A stretch of DNA of 64,000 bases from contig CADALZ010000003.1 of the NCBI GenBank assembly GCA_902788865.1, positions 1 through 64,000 of the forward strand, given 5' to 3'. Positions within the stretch are counted from its first letter, which is position 1, and each line of letters begins with the position of its first letter. The notes below the pieces were generated by a model that saw only the letters and a program-made list of their open reading frames with translations, searched no databases and had not been told where the DNA came from. This document shows positions 1 to 7,746 of this stretch, piece by piece. Both the position numbers and the translations under genes were made by a program. This DNA comes from an uncultured Bacteroidales bacterium. GTDB lineage: Bacteria; Bacteroidota; Bacteroidia; Bacteroidales; Bacteroidaceae.

Positions 1-365
1 CTCAAAGTGGTCTCAAAATGTCCGTTGGGCATACGATATTTCAGCACGGCCAGCGTCACGCCTATGTAGTTGAACCATGGGGCCAACCCAGTGCCTTCTT
101 TTTCTATCTCCAAATAGACATATCCACCACCAGGACAAGCGATGATGACAGTACCATTAGGTCTGAAAGCAGGGTAAACCCACAACTCTGGCTTAGAAAC
201 ATTGTTGACACTTCTAGGGTCTGGATGCCCTTCTTCGCCAGTAAGATGGTTGTCGTTGGGCGCTCCATCAGGCCACAAAGGAATGATGACTGGTGTACCC
301 ATCTGTGCACAGACGGTGATCCATGATACCAGGCAGCAGCAAAGTAAAGTAAATAGCCTCTTCAT
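1..365 (-). CDS. Secreted alpha/beta hydrolase (esterase-like), 3' part outside window
   Basis: The gene starts with ATG at 365 and reads leftward off the window edge, so only about 121 codons are visible. Residues 1-20 form a signal peptide ending in CAQ. The CPGGGY motif at about residues 77-82, followed by VLKYRMP near 107-113, matches the oxyanion region of the acetyl-xylan-esterase/BD-FAE group of alpha/beta hydrolases. The nucleophile region lies outside the window. The gene follows another secreted hydrolase after only 9 bp, so it is very likely the third gene of an operon starting near 3050. The substrate cannot be told; an ester on a plant or host polysaccharide is a reasonable guess. 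Confidence 0.75.
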   Translation of the reverse strand, partial: MKRLFTLLCCCLVSWITVCAQMGTPVIIPLWPDGAPNDNHLTGEEGHPDPRSVNNVSKPELWVYPAFRPNGTVIIACPGGGYVYLEIEKEGTGLAPWFNYIGVTLAVLKYRMPNGHFETTL

Positions 366-374
366 AGTTTTGTA

Positions 375-2066
375 TTATTCATTATAAATCAGCTTCTTGG
401 TCTCCATATCACGTGAGAAATGGCGCCAGAAGTCCCAAATCAAGCGAGCCGCAGGCTTGAAGTTCCAGTGACCGTAATTATTGATGGCAATAAGGCGGAT
501 CATAGGTTTGTTGCCCTTATACAACTGACCAAACTCCATGGTGATGTCTTCGCCCTTGCCTGTATGGATCTGCTGGCGATCTTGCAACTTCAGGCCGAAG
601 GTGGCATCTACATTGAAGTCTAAGTCGCCTGTCACTTCCATATCATTGATGGTCTGATAGATGCGCCATACGTTCAGGTAAGGATTTCCCTGCCAATTGT
701 CTGGACGCAGATAGCGGATGACGTCGTCATGGGTACCTGCCACGGAGCAGTAGCCTACCTCCACATAGCCACGCTTCTGAATGGCTTCGTTCATCAATGG
801 CTCACTGCCATAGCCGTAGTAGCCCAGTCCGTTGCCAGAGAAGATACCACCTGAATGACCTGCTACAGCTGCAAACAGATGTGACTTACGAACACCCAGC
901 ATATTGCTGGTCATGGCTCCAGCCGACAGACCTTCGCAATAGATGCGAGAGCCATCGATCTGTGGATATTTCTCCTTCAGGACGCTGATCACAGCTTCGA
1001 TACCATCCAGTCCCATGGCGATGAAGCCATTGCTTCCCTGCCACTCCATCTCCACTACCATGAAGCCTTCTTCTGCAGCAAGTTCCACAAAGCCTGCCGT
1101 TTCACTCTGTGTGCGAGGATCGTTGCCATGACCATGCAGCATCACAACCAATGGAACAGTGCCCTTGGCAGCTTCACGGGCTTGCTTTGGCAGGTATTCA
1201 TACCACAGGTATTTGTCTGGGTTCTCCACGCCACCAGCAGCATTGGTATCCACCACGGGATATTCCACCACATTGCGCTGAATACCCAGCTTGTCGAACA
1301 TAGGAATGGAAACCAGCTCGAAGGTCTTCACTCCTTCAGGATTGTCGATGCCACGACTCATGTAGAACGTGCGGTAGAGGTTGTTGTAACGATAGTTGGC
1401 ACTCAGCACCTTGTCCCAAGCATCTGCAAACAGAGCAGCTACAGAGGCCTTGGCATCTGTATTCACCACCACTTGCTGCAGAGGATCTGCAGGGGCTGCA
1501 TTGCTGGTAGTCTGATAGGGTTTAGCGGCCTTGGCGGCATTCTTACCACCGATGTAAGCTGGTACTGGCAGGGCGCACACCTTACCAGGAGCACCATTTA
1601 TGGAGACGATGCCTGCGATGGCTCCCGTCAGGTCGGTAGCAGCCAGATATTGGTTTACGAAGGTTGCACCGTTGCCTATACCCACCACCTTCACGTTGGT
1701 GGCAGCACCGCTTCTTCCTATCAAGTCGCGGAAAGCCTGCACGTCAGAAGCTTGCCACTTGGCGCCTGCTGGATTCACCACGCAGATTCGGCCTCCGAAC
1801 TCAGCGGCAATCTCAATGATTTTCAGCTCTTTGGCTAAGTCCAGAGCCGACTTCTCATCCAGTTTTTGGTCTGGGAAGATGAAGAAGGCAGGGCCATAGC
1901 CTGCACGTGACTCTATGTTTCTCTCCATAGGCAGGTTGTACTGCAAGGCAGTGGTGCCTTCCATCGCAGAGAATTCGTTCAGCGGACCTTGAGGTCTTCT
2001 CATGGGCTGTGCAACGGCTCCAAGGCAGAGGAGCAGCAGCGTTGCTACCATCGTAAGTTTTTTCAT
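375..2066 (-). CDS. Secreted tandem alpha/beta hydrolase (PHB-depolymerase/esterase-like)
   Basis: A protein of 563 aa with a signal peptide (residues 1-20, ending AVAQ). The C-terminal half carries a hydrolase core: HGHGND at 311-316 as the oxyanion loop, GLSAGA at 379-384 with nucleophile Ser381, and a late NYGHWNF histidine that could complete the triad. The N-terminal half (about 55-180) looks like a second, degenerate hydrolase domain, because the nucleophile elbow reads GIGNGA (129-134) with Asn in place of Ser. The start lies 4 bp after the ferredoxin gene, and the next hydrolase starts 9 bp downstream, so the three genes form one operon. Exported esterase or depolymerase is well supported; the substrate is unknown. 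Confidence 0.75.
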   Translation of the reverse strand: MKKLTMVATLLLLCLGAVAQPMRRPQGPLNEFSAMEGTTALQYNLPMERNIESRAGYGPAFFIFPDQKLDEKSALDLAKELKIIEIAAEFGGRICVVNPAGAKWQASDVQAFRDLIGRSGAATNVKVVGIGNGATFVNQYLAATDLTGAIAGIVSINGAPGKVCALPVPAYIGGKNAAKAAKPYQTTSNAAPADPLQQVVVNTDAKASVAALFADAWDKVLSANYRYNNLYRTFYMSRGIDNPEGVKTFELVSIPMFDKLGIQRNVVEYPVVDTNAAGGVENPDKYLWYEYLPKQAREAAKGTVPLVVMLHGHGNDPRTQSETAGFVELAAEEGFMVVEMEWQGSNGFIAMGLDGIEAVISVLKEKYPQIDGSRIYCEGLSAGAMTSNMLGVRKSHLFAAVAGHSGGIFSGNGLGYYGYGSEPLMNEAIQKRGYVEVGYCSVAGTHDDVIRYLRPDNWQGNPYLNVWRIYQTINDMEVTGDLDFNVDATFGLKLQDRQQIHTGKGEDITMEFGQLYKGNKPMIRLIAINNYGHWNFKPAARLIWDFWRHFSRDMETKKLIYNE

Positions 2067-2070
2067 ATCT

Positions 2071-3018
2071 TTATCCTTTATTGTTATAGTTTATCTGACT
2101 GTTGGCCGAGATAATTTCTCCCACTCTGACATTCGGATTGCGGTAGCGGGAGTTGCGGTTTGGCTCCTCTGGCTCTGGAGGAGTAGGGATGATGGAAATG
2201 GACTTCGTTGGACAGTTGTGCACACACGCCAGACAGTTCTCGCACTCACCCTCTGCGATGCTCTTTCCATCGACAATCTTCCAAGAACCATGTGGGCAAA
2301 CGGAGTTGCAGATGCCACATCCGATACAAGTATCTGTAGAGAAGACGATCTTCTCAGAACGGGTCAACGTAGGTTTCACGCGGTCGCGTCCAGACATGCG
2401 GTAATACCCTTCGCACAGCATCTTTTCCTGATCATTCACAGGACGGATATAGTTTTCACGGCTATTGATGGAAGCCTTTATCGCAGCCAGGTTTTCAGGA
2501 ATATGCTTGTCTTGGGCTCTCTCCACATCCATGTCATAGTAGGGCAGGTAGGTGTCCACCATCCTGATGGTATTAATATAGTTCATCTCGAAACCGTTAT
2601 CCTTGGCCAGCTGTGAAGTATATTCTGGGAAGATGGTGGAGTTGGCTCCGTAGGTACCTACGCAGAAGATATAGTCGGCCTTGAAGGTGGAGCGCTTGAT
2701 GAACTCCTGTACGATGGTAGGTGGAATGAAGCAGTAGATAGGGCATACGATACCGATCTCCTCAGCCTCATAGACAGGGTTCTCGCGGTGTATTTCCTGA
2801 GGAATGCTCATCAGCGTGCCATCTGCTCCACTGAGCTCCTTGGCGATATAGAGGCTGTTGCCTGTAGCAGAGAAGAAGAAGATCAGACGTTTGTACTTCT
2901 CCAATGGTTCAGATTCACTTTTAGTGGTTGAAGACCCTGTGCATGCAGCTAATGTGCTGGCACAGAAAGCACCCATCATTTTGAGGGCATTTCTTCTGGA
3001 AATGGCATTCTTTTTCAT
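2071..3018 (-). CDS. Exported flavodoxin-ferredoxin fusion (EFR1-like) with Tat/lipoprotein signal
   Basis: A protein of 315 aa from ATG 3018. The reading frame stays open upstream, but this start begins a clear signal: twin arginine at residues 8-9, a hydrophobic stretch and a lipobox LAAC with Cys26. A flavodoxin-like FMN loop FFSATGNS follows at 48-55. Two complete 4Fe-4S motifs sit near the C terminus: C231/C234/C237/C241 and C259/C262/C265/C269. This is the layout of EFR1-family ferredoxins, which are normally cytoplasmic. A Tat-exported, possibly lipid-anchored version is unusual and implies folding with cofactors before export. It is first in the operon with two secreted hydrolases and is divergent from an AraC regulator. 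Its electron partner is unknown. Confidence 0.75.
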   Translation of the reverse strand: MKKNAISRRNALKMMGAFCASTLAACTGSSTTKSESEPLEKYKRLIFFFSATGNSLYIAKELSGADGTLMSIPQEIHRENPVYEAEEIGIVCPIYCFIPPTIVQEFIKRSTFKADYIFCVGTYGANSTIFPEYTSQLAKDNGFEMNYINTIRMVDTYLPYYDMDVERAQDKHIPENLAAIKASINSRENYIRPVNDQEKMLCEGYYRMSGRDRVKPTLTRSEKIVFSTDTCIGCGICNSVCPHGSWKIVDGKSIAEGECENCLACVHNCPTKSISIIPTPPEPEEPNRNSRYRNPNVRVGEIISANSQINYNNKG

Positions 3019-3049
3019 ACTTTCAAATCTAATTTGTTTTATTTTTTCG

Positions 3050-3057
3050 CAAAGATA
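3050..3057 (-). promoter_or_regulatory. Promoter -7 element of the flavodoxin/hydrolase operon
   Basis: Read on the minus strand the sequence is TATCTTTG, a perfect Bacteroidota -7 box (TAnnTTTG), 31 bp upstream of ATG 3018. No TTTG -33 box is seen; the upstream region is an A/T run. It supports the chosen downstream start, since it lies inside the open frame that would otherwise extend the protein. Confidence 0.7.
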
Positions 3058-3080
3058 GTGCCCTAATCTAGAAAAAACAC

Positions 3081-3088
3081 TACCTTTG
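3081..3088 (+). promoter_or_regulatory. Promoter -7 element of the AraC-type regulator
   Basis: TACCTTTG matches TAnnTTTG and lies 51 bp before ATG 3140. It is only 23 bp from the oppositely oriented -7 box at 3050-3057, so the two polymerase footprints must overlap. Confidence 0.65.
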
Positions 3089-3139
3089 TTACTGATTAAA
3101 ATACCCAAAAATCCGAACAAGGCAAATTTAATAATTTTT

Positions 3140-4054
3140 ATGCAAATAGACCATCTGGATACGATAGAAAAATACAATGAGCGTTTTGGCTTCGAAGGCG
3201 GCACTTCCTTAGTGAATGTGGTCGACTTCGCTGATGCCAAGCAGTGTGAGAACGGAAGTTTCACACTGGGTTTCTACATCATCAAGCTGAAGACTAAGTA
3301 TTGCGGAGACATCTTCTATGGCCGTACCAAATACGACTATACCGATGGTTCGATCTTCTGTTTCGCCCCTGGGCAATTAGTTCAGGTCAATCTGAAAGAG
3401 GACGAGGATCCTACCTCTGTCTGCCTTCTGTTTCATCCCGATTTGCTTAGCGGTACGGAACTGGGCAAGAAGATCCGTACCAGATATCCTTATTTCTCTT
3501 ACGACATCAATGAGGCTTTGCAGATATCCGAAGAAGAGAAGGGCTTTTTCCTTGAGTCTATGGAACGCATCAAGCGAGAGATAAGGCAGGACGATCCTCA
3601 CAGCAACGACTTGATACGCCTGAACATCGAACTGCTCTTGGAGTATCTTCTGAGGCTCTACGATCGTCAGTTCCAGATGCGCAGCCCACTGAACCAAGAG
3701 GTGCTCAGCGCCTTTGAGAACCGTCTGCACGACTATTTCTTAGAAAATCTGCCTCAGGAGCAAGGCCTTCCTACAGTGGAATACTTCGCCCGCCAGGCTG
3801 GCTATACGTCGAAGTACTTCAGTGATTTGATAAAGAAATCCATCGGAGTGGGGGCGCAGGACTACATCACCTCTTACATACTCGACCTTGCCAAGCATAA
3901 GTTGCTTCTGCCCAATGCTACCATCAAGGAGACGGCCTACGAGCTGGGGTTCCAGCACCCGCAGCACTTCACGCGTTTCTTCCGCAACCACGTGGGAAGT
4001 ACGCCCAAGGCCTTTGCTACGGAATATATCAAGCAGCATAGCGCAGCCAAGTAA
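3140..4054 (+). CDS. AraC-family transcriptional regulator
   Basis: A protein of 304 aa. An earlier in-frame ATG at 3086 lies inside the -7 promoter box, so ATG 3140 (MQIDHLD) is preferred. The N-terminal part (about 1-190) is a cupin-like sensor domain without a recognised ligand. The C-terminal 100 residues form the double helix-turn-helix of the family, with the hallmarks EYFARQAGYTSKYFSDLIK and AYELGFQHPQHFTRFFR. Many Bacteroidota AraC regulators with this layout control a divergent gene set. Here the divergent operon encodes an exported redox protein and two secreted hydrolases, the likely target. Confidence 0.85.
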   Translation: MQIDHLDTIEKYNERFGFEGGTSLVNVVDFADAKQCENGSFTLGFYIIKLKTKYCGDIFYGRTKYDYTDGSIFCFAPGQLVQVNLKEDEDPTSVCLLFHPDLLSGTELGKKIRTRYPYFSYDINEALQISEEEKGFFLESMERIKREIRQDDPHSNDLIRLNIELLLEYLLRLYDRQFQMRSPLNQEVLSAFENRLHDYFLENLPQEQGLPTVEYFARQAGYTSKYFSDLIKKSIGVGAQDYITSYILDLAKHKLLLPNATIKETAYELGFQHPQHFTRFFRNHVGSTPKAFATEYIKQHSAAK

Positions 4055-4099
4055 CAAATGAAACTTTTACGGCTTAGTGATGCTCACGGATGCCCACTG

Positions 4100-4152
4100 C
4101 TGTGAGCAAAAATGCCCACAACTGTGGGCATAAATGTTCATAGTGAGAGCAT
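4100..4152 (+). repeat. 53-bp dispersed intergenic repeat, copy 1
   Basis: The segment lies between the convergent araC-type gene and asnB. It contains the words GTGAGCAAAAATGCCCAC and TGTGGGCATAAATG, which can fold back on one another (TGCCCACA with TGTGGGCA). A second copy of exactly the same length lies at 48232-48284 in the opposite orientation and matches at 43 of 53 positions without gaps. Both copies sit between the 3' ends of convergent genes. A structural or terminator-like role is possible, but no T-run follows directly. Confidence 0.65.
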
Positions 4153-4158
4153 AAAGGC

Positions 4159-5832
4159 TTACTCAGTGGCGTATGCTTTTTCGTGAACGCCGCTAATGGC
4201 ACGCCCGCTTGGTTCATTCATCCCTCTGAACGCTTCATCCCACTCTAAAGCGATAGCGGTGGAGCAAGCCACGCTGGCTTCGCTTGGGACACTGCGAGCA
4301 GCAGAATCACTGGGGAAATGCTCCGCGAAGATGCTGCGATAGTAGTATTCCTCTTTGTTCTTGGGTGGATTGATAGGGAAGCGCTCTGCCGCATGAGCCA
4401 TCTGTTCATCACTCACGGCTTCTGAGGTCATCTGCTTCAGAGTGTCAATCCACGAATAGCCCACGCCGTCGGAAAATTGCTCTTTCTGTCTCCAAGCCAC
4501 TTCTGCAGGCAGCAAGTCGGCAAAAGCCTCACGGACAATACGCTTCTCGATTTCTTTTCCTGGGCACATCTTCGCAGATGGATTGGTACGCATGGCTACG
4601 TCAAGAAACTCCTTGTCGAGGAAAGGTACGCGGCCTTCTACGCCCCATGCAGAAAGACTCTTATTGGCTCTCAGACAGTCGTATAGATAGAGCTTCGAGA
4701 GCTTGCGCACCGTCTCTTCGTGAAAATCCTGTGCCGATGGGGCTTTGTGGAAATAGAGGTAGCCTCCGAAGATTTCATCGGCCCCTTCGCCAGAGAGCAC
4801 CATCTTGATGCCCATAGACTTGATGACACGGGCCAGCAGGTACATCGGTGTGGAGGCGCGTACGGTGGTAACGTCGTAAGTTTCAATGAAGTAGATGACA
4901 TCACGGATGGCATCAAGGCCCTCCTGGATGGTGTAGTTGATTTCATGGTGCACAGTGCCGATATGATTGGCTACGAGCTTGGCTTTTGCCAAGTCGGGAG
5001 CCCCTTTCAAGCCCACGGCGAAGGAGTGCAGACGCGGCCAATAGGCTTTGGTTTGGCTATTGTCCTCAATGCGCATTTCTGAATATTTCTCTGCAATGGC
5101 AGAGATAACGCTGCTGTCGAGTCCTCCGCTTAGCAGTACGCCATAAGGCACGTCAGACATGAGTTGGCGTTTCACAGCAGCTTGAAGTCCTGTGCGGATG
5201 GCATCCACACTGGCTGCATTGTCCTTCACAGCGTCATATTGGAACCAGTCGCGCTGATAATAGCGGTGAATATGCCCTTCACGACTCCAATAATAGTGTC
5301 CGGGAAGGAATGGCTCGTAATGCTCACATTGCCCTTCGAGCGCCTTCAGCTCTGAAGCCACATAGATCCTACCGCTTTCATCATAGCCGATGTAGAGCGG
5401 AATCACTCCTATAGGATCACGTGCTATCAGGAACTCATCGCGTTCTTGATCGTAGATCACAAAGGAAAAAATGCCGCTAAGGTCTTCAAGGAAGTCGATG
5501 CCTTTGTCGCGATAAAGGGCCAATATGACTTCGCAGTCCGACTTCGTCTGGAACTCATAACTATCGGCATACTTTTTGCGTATTTCCTGATGATTATAGA
5601 TCTCGCCATTGACTGCCAGCACTTGCTTTCTGTCTGGAGAATACAAGGGCTGTCCGCCAGATTCTGGATCGACGATGCTGAGCCTCTCATGGGCTAAGAT
5701 GGCACTGCCACCACAGAATATTCCACTCCAGTCTGGTCCGCGATGGCGGATTTTCTGACTCATGCGCAATGCCTTGCTACGTAGCTCCTGCGATTGCTCT
5801 TTTATGTTCAGAATTGAAACTATACCACACAT
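4159..5832 (-). CDS. asnB: Asparagine synthase (glutamine-hydrolysing)
   Basis: A protein of 557 aa. The open frame extends further upstream into glmS, but the start is fixed at 5832 because class II amidotransferases need Cys2 (MCGIV) at the mature N terminus. Domain 1 (about 1-190) is the glutaminase, with HRGPD and NGEIYNH. Domain 2 is the ATP-dependent synthetase with the PP-loop LLSGGLDSS and SGEGADEIFGGY. It converts aspartate, glutamine and ATP to asparagine in the cytoplasm. It lies 38 bp downstream of glmS and is the last gene of the leftward nitrogen run. The C-terminal 40 residues are alanine/serine-rich, as in other long bacterial AsnB proteins. Confidence 0.93.
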   Translation of the reverse strand: MCGIVSILNIKEQSQELRSKALRMSQKIRHRGPDWSGIFCGGSAILAHERLSIVDPESGGQPLYSPDRKQVLAVNGEIYNHQEIRKKYADSYEFQTKSDCEVILALYRDKGIDFLEDLSGIFSFVIYDQERDEFLIARDPIGVIPLYIGYDESGRIYVASELKALEGQCEHYEPFLPGHYYWSREGHIHRYYQRDWFQYDAVKDNAASVDAIRTGLQAAVKRQLMSDVPYGVLLSGGLDSSVISAIAEKYSEMRIEDNSQTKAYWPRLHSFAVGLKGAPDLAKAKLVANHIGTVHHEINYTIQEGLDAIRDVIYFIETYDVTTVRASTPMYLLARVIKSMGIKMVLSGEGADEIFGGYLYFHKAPSAQDFHEETVRKLSKLYLYDCLRANKSLSAWGVEGRVPFLDKEFLDVAMRTNPSAKMCPGKEIEKRIVREAFADLLPAEVAWRQKEQFSDGVGYSWIDTLKQMTSEAVSDEQMAHAAERFPINPPKNKEEYYYRSIFAEHFPSDSAARSVPSEASVACSTAIALEWDEAFRGMNEPSGRAISGVHEKAYATE

Positions 5833-5870
5833 ATATGCTATCAATTTTAAGTTTGTAAAAACAAGAATAA

Positions 5871-7718
5871 CTACTCCACCGTGACGCTCTTGGCAAGGTT
5901 TCGCGGACGATCTACGTCCTTCCCCTTGCAAACAGCGATGTGATAAGCCAGTAGTTGCAACGGAATGCTGGCTATGAGCGGCTGGAAACACTCTAAGGTA
6001 TCAGGAAGCTCTATGACATGATCGGCCAACTGGCGGATGCGTGTATCTCCCTCAGTGACCAAGGCCGTGACCCTTCCTCCGCGGGCTCTGACTTCCTGAA
6101 TGTTGCTTATGACCTTCTCGTAGAGCTTGTCACGGGTAGCGATGACGAAGACAGGCATCTCTGAGTCTATGAGGGCGATAGGGCCGTGCTTCATCTCTGC
6201 AGCAGGATAGCCCTCGGCATGGATATACGAGATTTCCTTGAGTTTCAGTGCGCCTTCAAGGGCTACGGGATAGTTGTATCCGCGTCCCAGATAGAGGCAG
6301 TTCTTGGCATAAGTGAAGATTGGTGCCAGGCGTTCTATCTGCTCATTGGTTTTCAGGGCTTGCTCCATCTTGTCGGGGATTTGAGTGAGTTCCACCACCA
6401 TCTCCTTATACCTCTCTTCACTGATGGTATGGCGCTCATTGGCCAGTGTCAGGGCCAACATGGAGAGCACGGTGACCTGACCAGTAAATGCCTTAGTGCT
6501 GGCCACACCTATTTCTGGTCCCACATGGATATAGACACCCGTGGAAGTCATGCGCGGAATGCTGGCTCCTATGGCGTTGCAGATGCCAAACACGAAGGCA
6601 CCAGCTTTGCGTGCCAGTTCGATGGCAGCCAACGTGTCGGCCGTTTCTCCACTTTGTGAGATGGCCACCACCACATCGTCTTTGAAGATCACAGGCTCGC
6701 GATAGCGAAATTCCGACGCATATTCCACTTCAACTGGTATGCGGCACAGACTCTCGAAGAGCTGTTTCCCGATAAGCCCTGCATGCCAACTGGTGCCACA
6801 TCCCACGATGATGATGCGACGGGCAGAAACCAGCTTCTCACGGAAGTCAATGACGGCAGAAAGTGTAATCTTGTCTCTGTCTGCATTGATGCGCCCTCGC
6901 ATGCAGTCACGCAGGCAATCGGGCTGCTCGAAGATCTCCTTGAGCATGAAGAACGGATAGCCACCCTTCTCCAACTGTCCCAGTGTGACGTCTATCTGCT
7001 TCACTTTGGGATGCTGCGTCACATTATCCAAGTTAACCACATGCAGCTTCTGGCCTCTTTGCAGCACAGCGATGTCCCCATCGTTCAGATAAACCACCTG
7101 ATCGGTGTATTCGGCAATGGGACTGGCATCAGAAGCCAGGTAGAAATTGTCCTCAGCATCGAAGCCAACCACAAGCGGCGAGCTCTGGCGGGCACAGATG
7201 ATGGTATCTGGATGCATGCGGTCAACTATGGCGATGGCATAGGTACCTATCACTTGATGTAGCGCTACCTGCACGGCTTCCAGCAGTCCTATGTCGTTGC
7301 TCGTCATGATATATTCGATGAGCTGAACGAGCACTTCTGTATCTGTAGCACTCTGGAAGGCGATGCCCCTACTGGACAACTTCTCTTTCAGCGTCAGGTA
7401 GTTTTCAATGATGCCATTGTGTATGAGGGCCAATCGGCCAGAGGCCGAATAATGCGGGTGCGCATTGACGCTGGAAGGCTCTCCGTGGGTAGCCCAGCGG
7501 GTATGCGCTATGCCCACGCAGCCAGAGATATCCTTGCCCACGCAATAGGCTTCAAGGTCGGCCACCTTGCCCTTGGCCTTATACACATTCAGATTCCCTT
7601 GAGAATTGATGAGTGCCAAGCCTGCGCTGTCGTACCCTCTGTACTCCAATCTTTGAAGCCCTTTGATTAAAATGGGATAGGCTTCTTTCTTCCCTATGTA
7701 ACCTACGATTCCACACAT
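5871..7718 (-). CDS. glmS: Glutamine-fructose-6-phosphate aminotransferase
   Basis: A full-length protein of 615 aa. Cys2 (MCGIVGYIG) is the class II amidotransferase nucleophile, supported by RLEYRGYDSAG and THGEPSSVNAHPH. Two SIS domains follow (SQSGETADT in the first), and the protein ends in the conserved DRPRNLAKSVTVE. It makes glucosamine-6-phosphate for peptidoglycan and LPS. It lies 28 bp downstream of the shortened carB and 38 bp upstream of asnB, so it is probably cotranscribed with both. No ribozyme-like leader was seen in the short spacer. Confidence 0.95.
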   Translation of the reverse strand: MCGIVGYIGKKEAYPILIKGLQRLEYRGYDSAGLALINSQGNLNVYKAKGKVADLEAYCVGKDISGCVGIAHTRWATHGEPSSVNAHPHYSASGRLALIHNGIIENYLTLKEKLSSRGIAFQSATDTEVLVQLIEYIMTSNDIGLLEAVQVALHQVIGTYAIAIVDRMHPDTIICARQSSPLVVGFDAEDNFYLASDASPIAEYTDQVVYLNDGDIAVLQRGQKLHVVNLDNVTQHPKVKQIDVTLGQLEKGGYPFFMLKEIFEQPDCLRDCMRGRINADRDKITLSAVIDFREKLVSARRIIIVGCGTSWHAGLIGKQLFESLCRIPVEVEYASEFRYREPVIFKDDVVVAISQSGETADTLAAIELARKAGAFVFGICNAIGASIPRMTSTGVYIHVGPEIGVASTKAFTGQVTVLSMLALTLANERHTISEERYKEMVVELTQIPDKMEQALKTNEQIERLAPIFTYAKNCLYLGRGYNYPVALEGALKLKEISYIHAEGYPAAEMKHGPIALIDSEMPVFVIATRDKLYEKVISNIQEVRARGGRVTALVTEGDTRIRQLADHVIELPDTLECFQPLIASIPLQLLAYHIAVCKGKDVDRPRNLAKSVTVE

Positions 7719-7746
7719 GATGATAATTCGTTAAATTGTTGTACGT

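Noticed and set aside
1128-1838. A 236-codon open frame on the plus strand inside the secreted hydrolase gene
   Set aside because: It is antisense to a convincing signal-peptide hydrolase and has no domain or promoter. The same applies to the antisense frames at 41101-41817, 42579-43337 and 23614-24438.
3019-3264. An 82-residue N-terminal extension of the flavodoxin-ferredoxin protein
   Set aside because: It would cover the divergent promoters and the start of the AraC gene, and would bury the twin-arginine lipoprotein signal.
5833-5991. Upstream extension of asnB into the glmS 3' end
   Set aside because: The enzyme needs Cys2 at the mature N terminus, which fixes the start at 5832.
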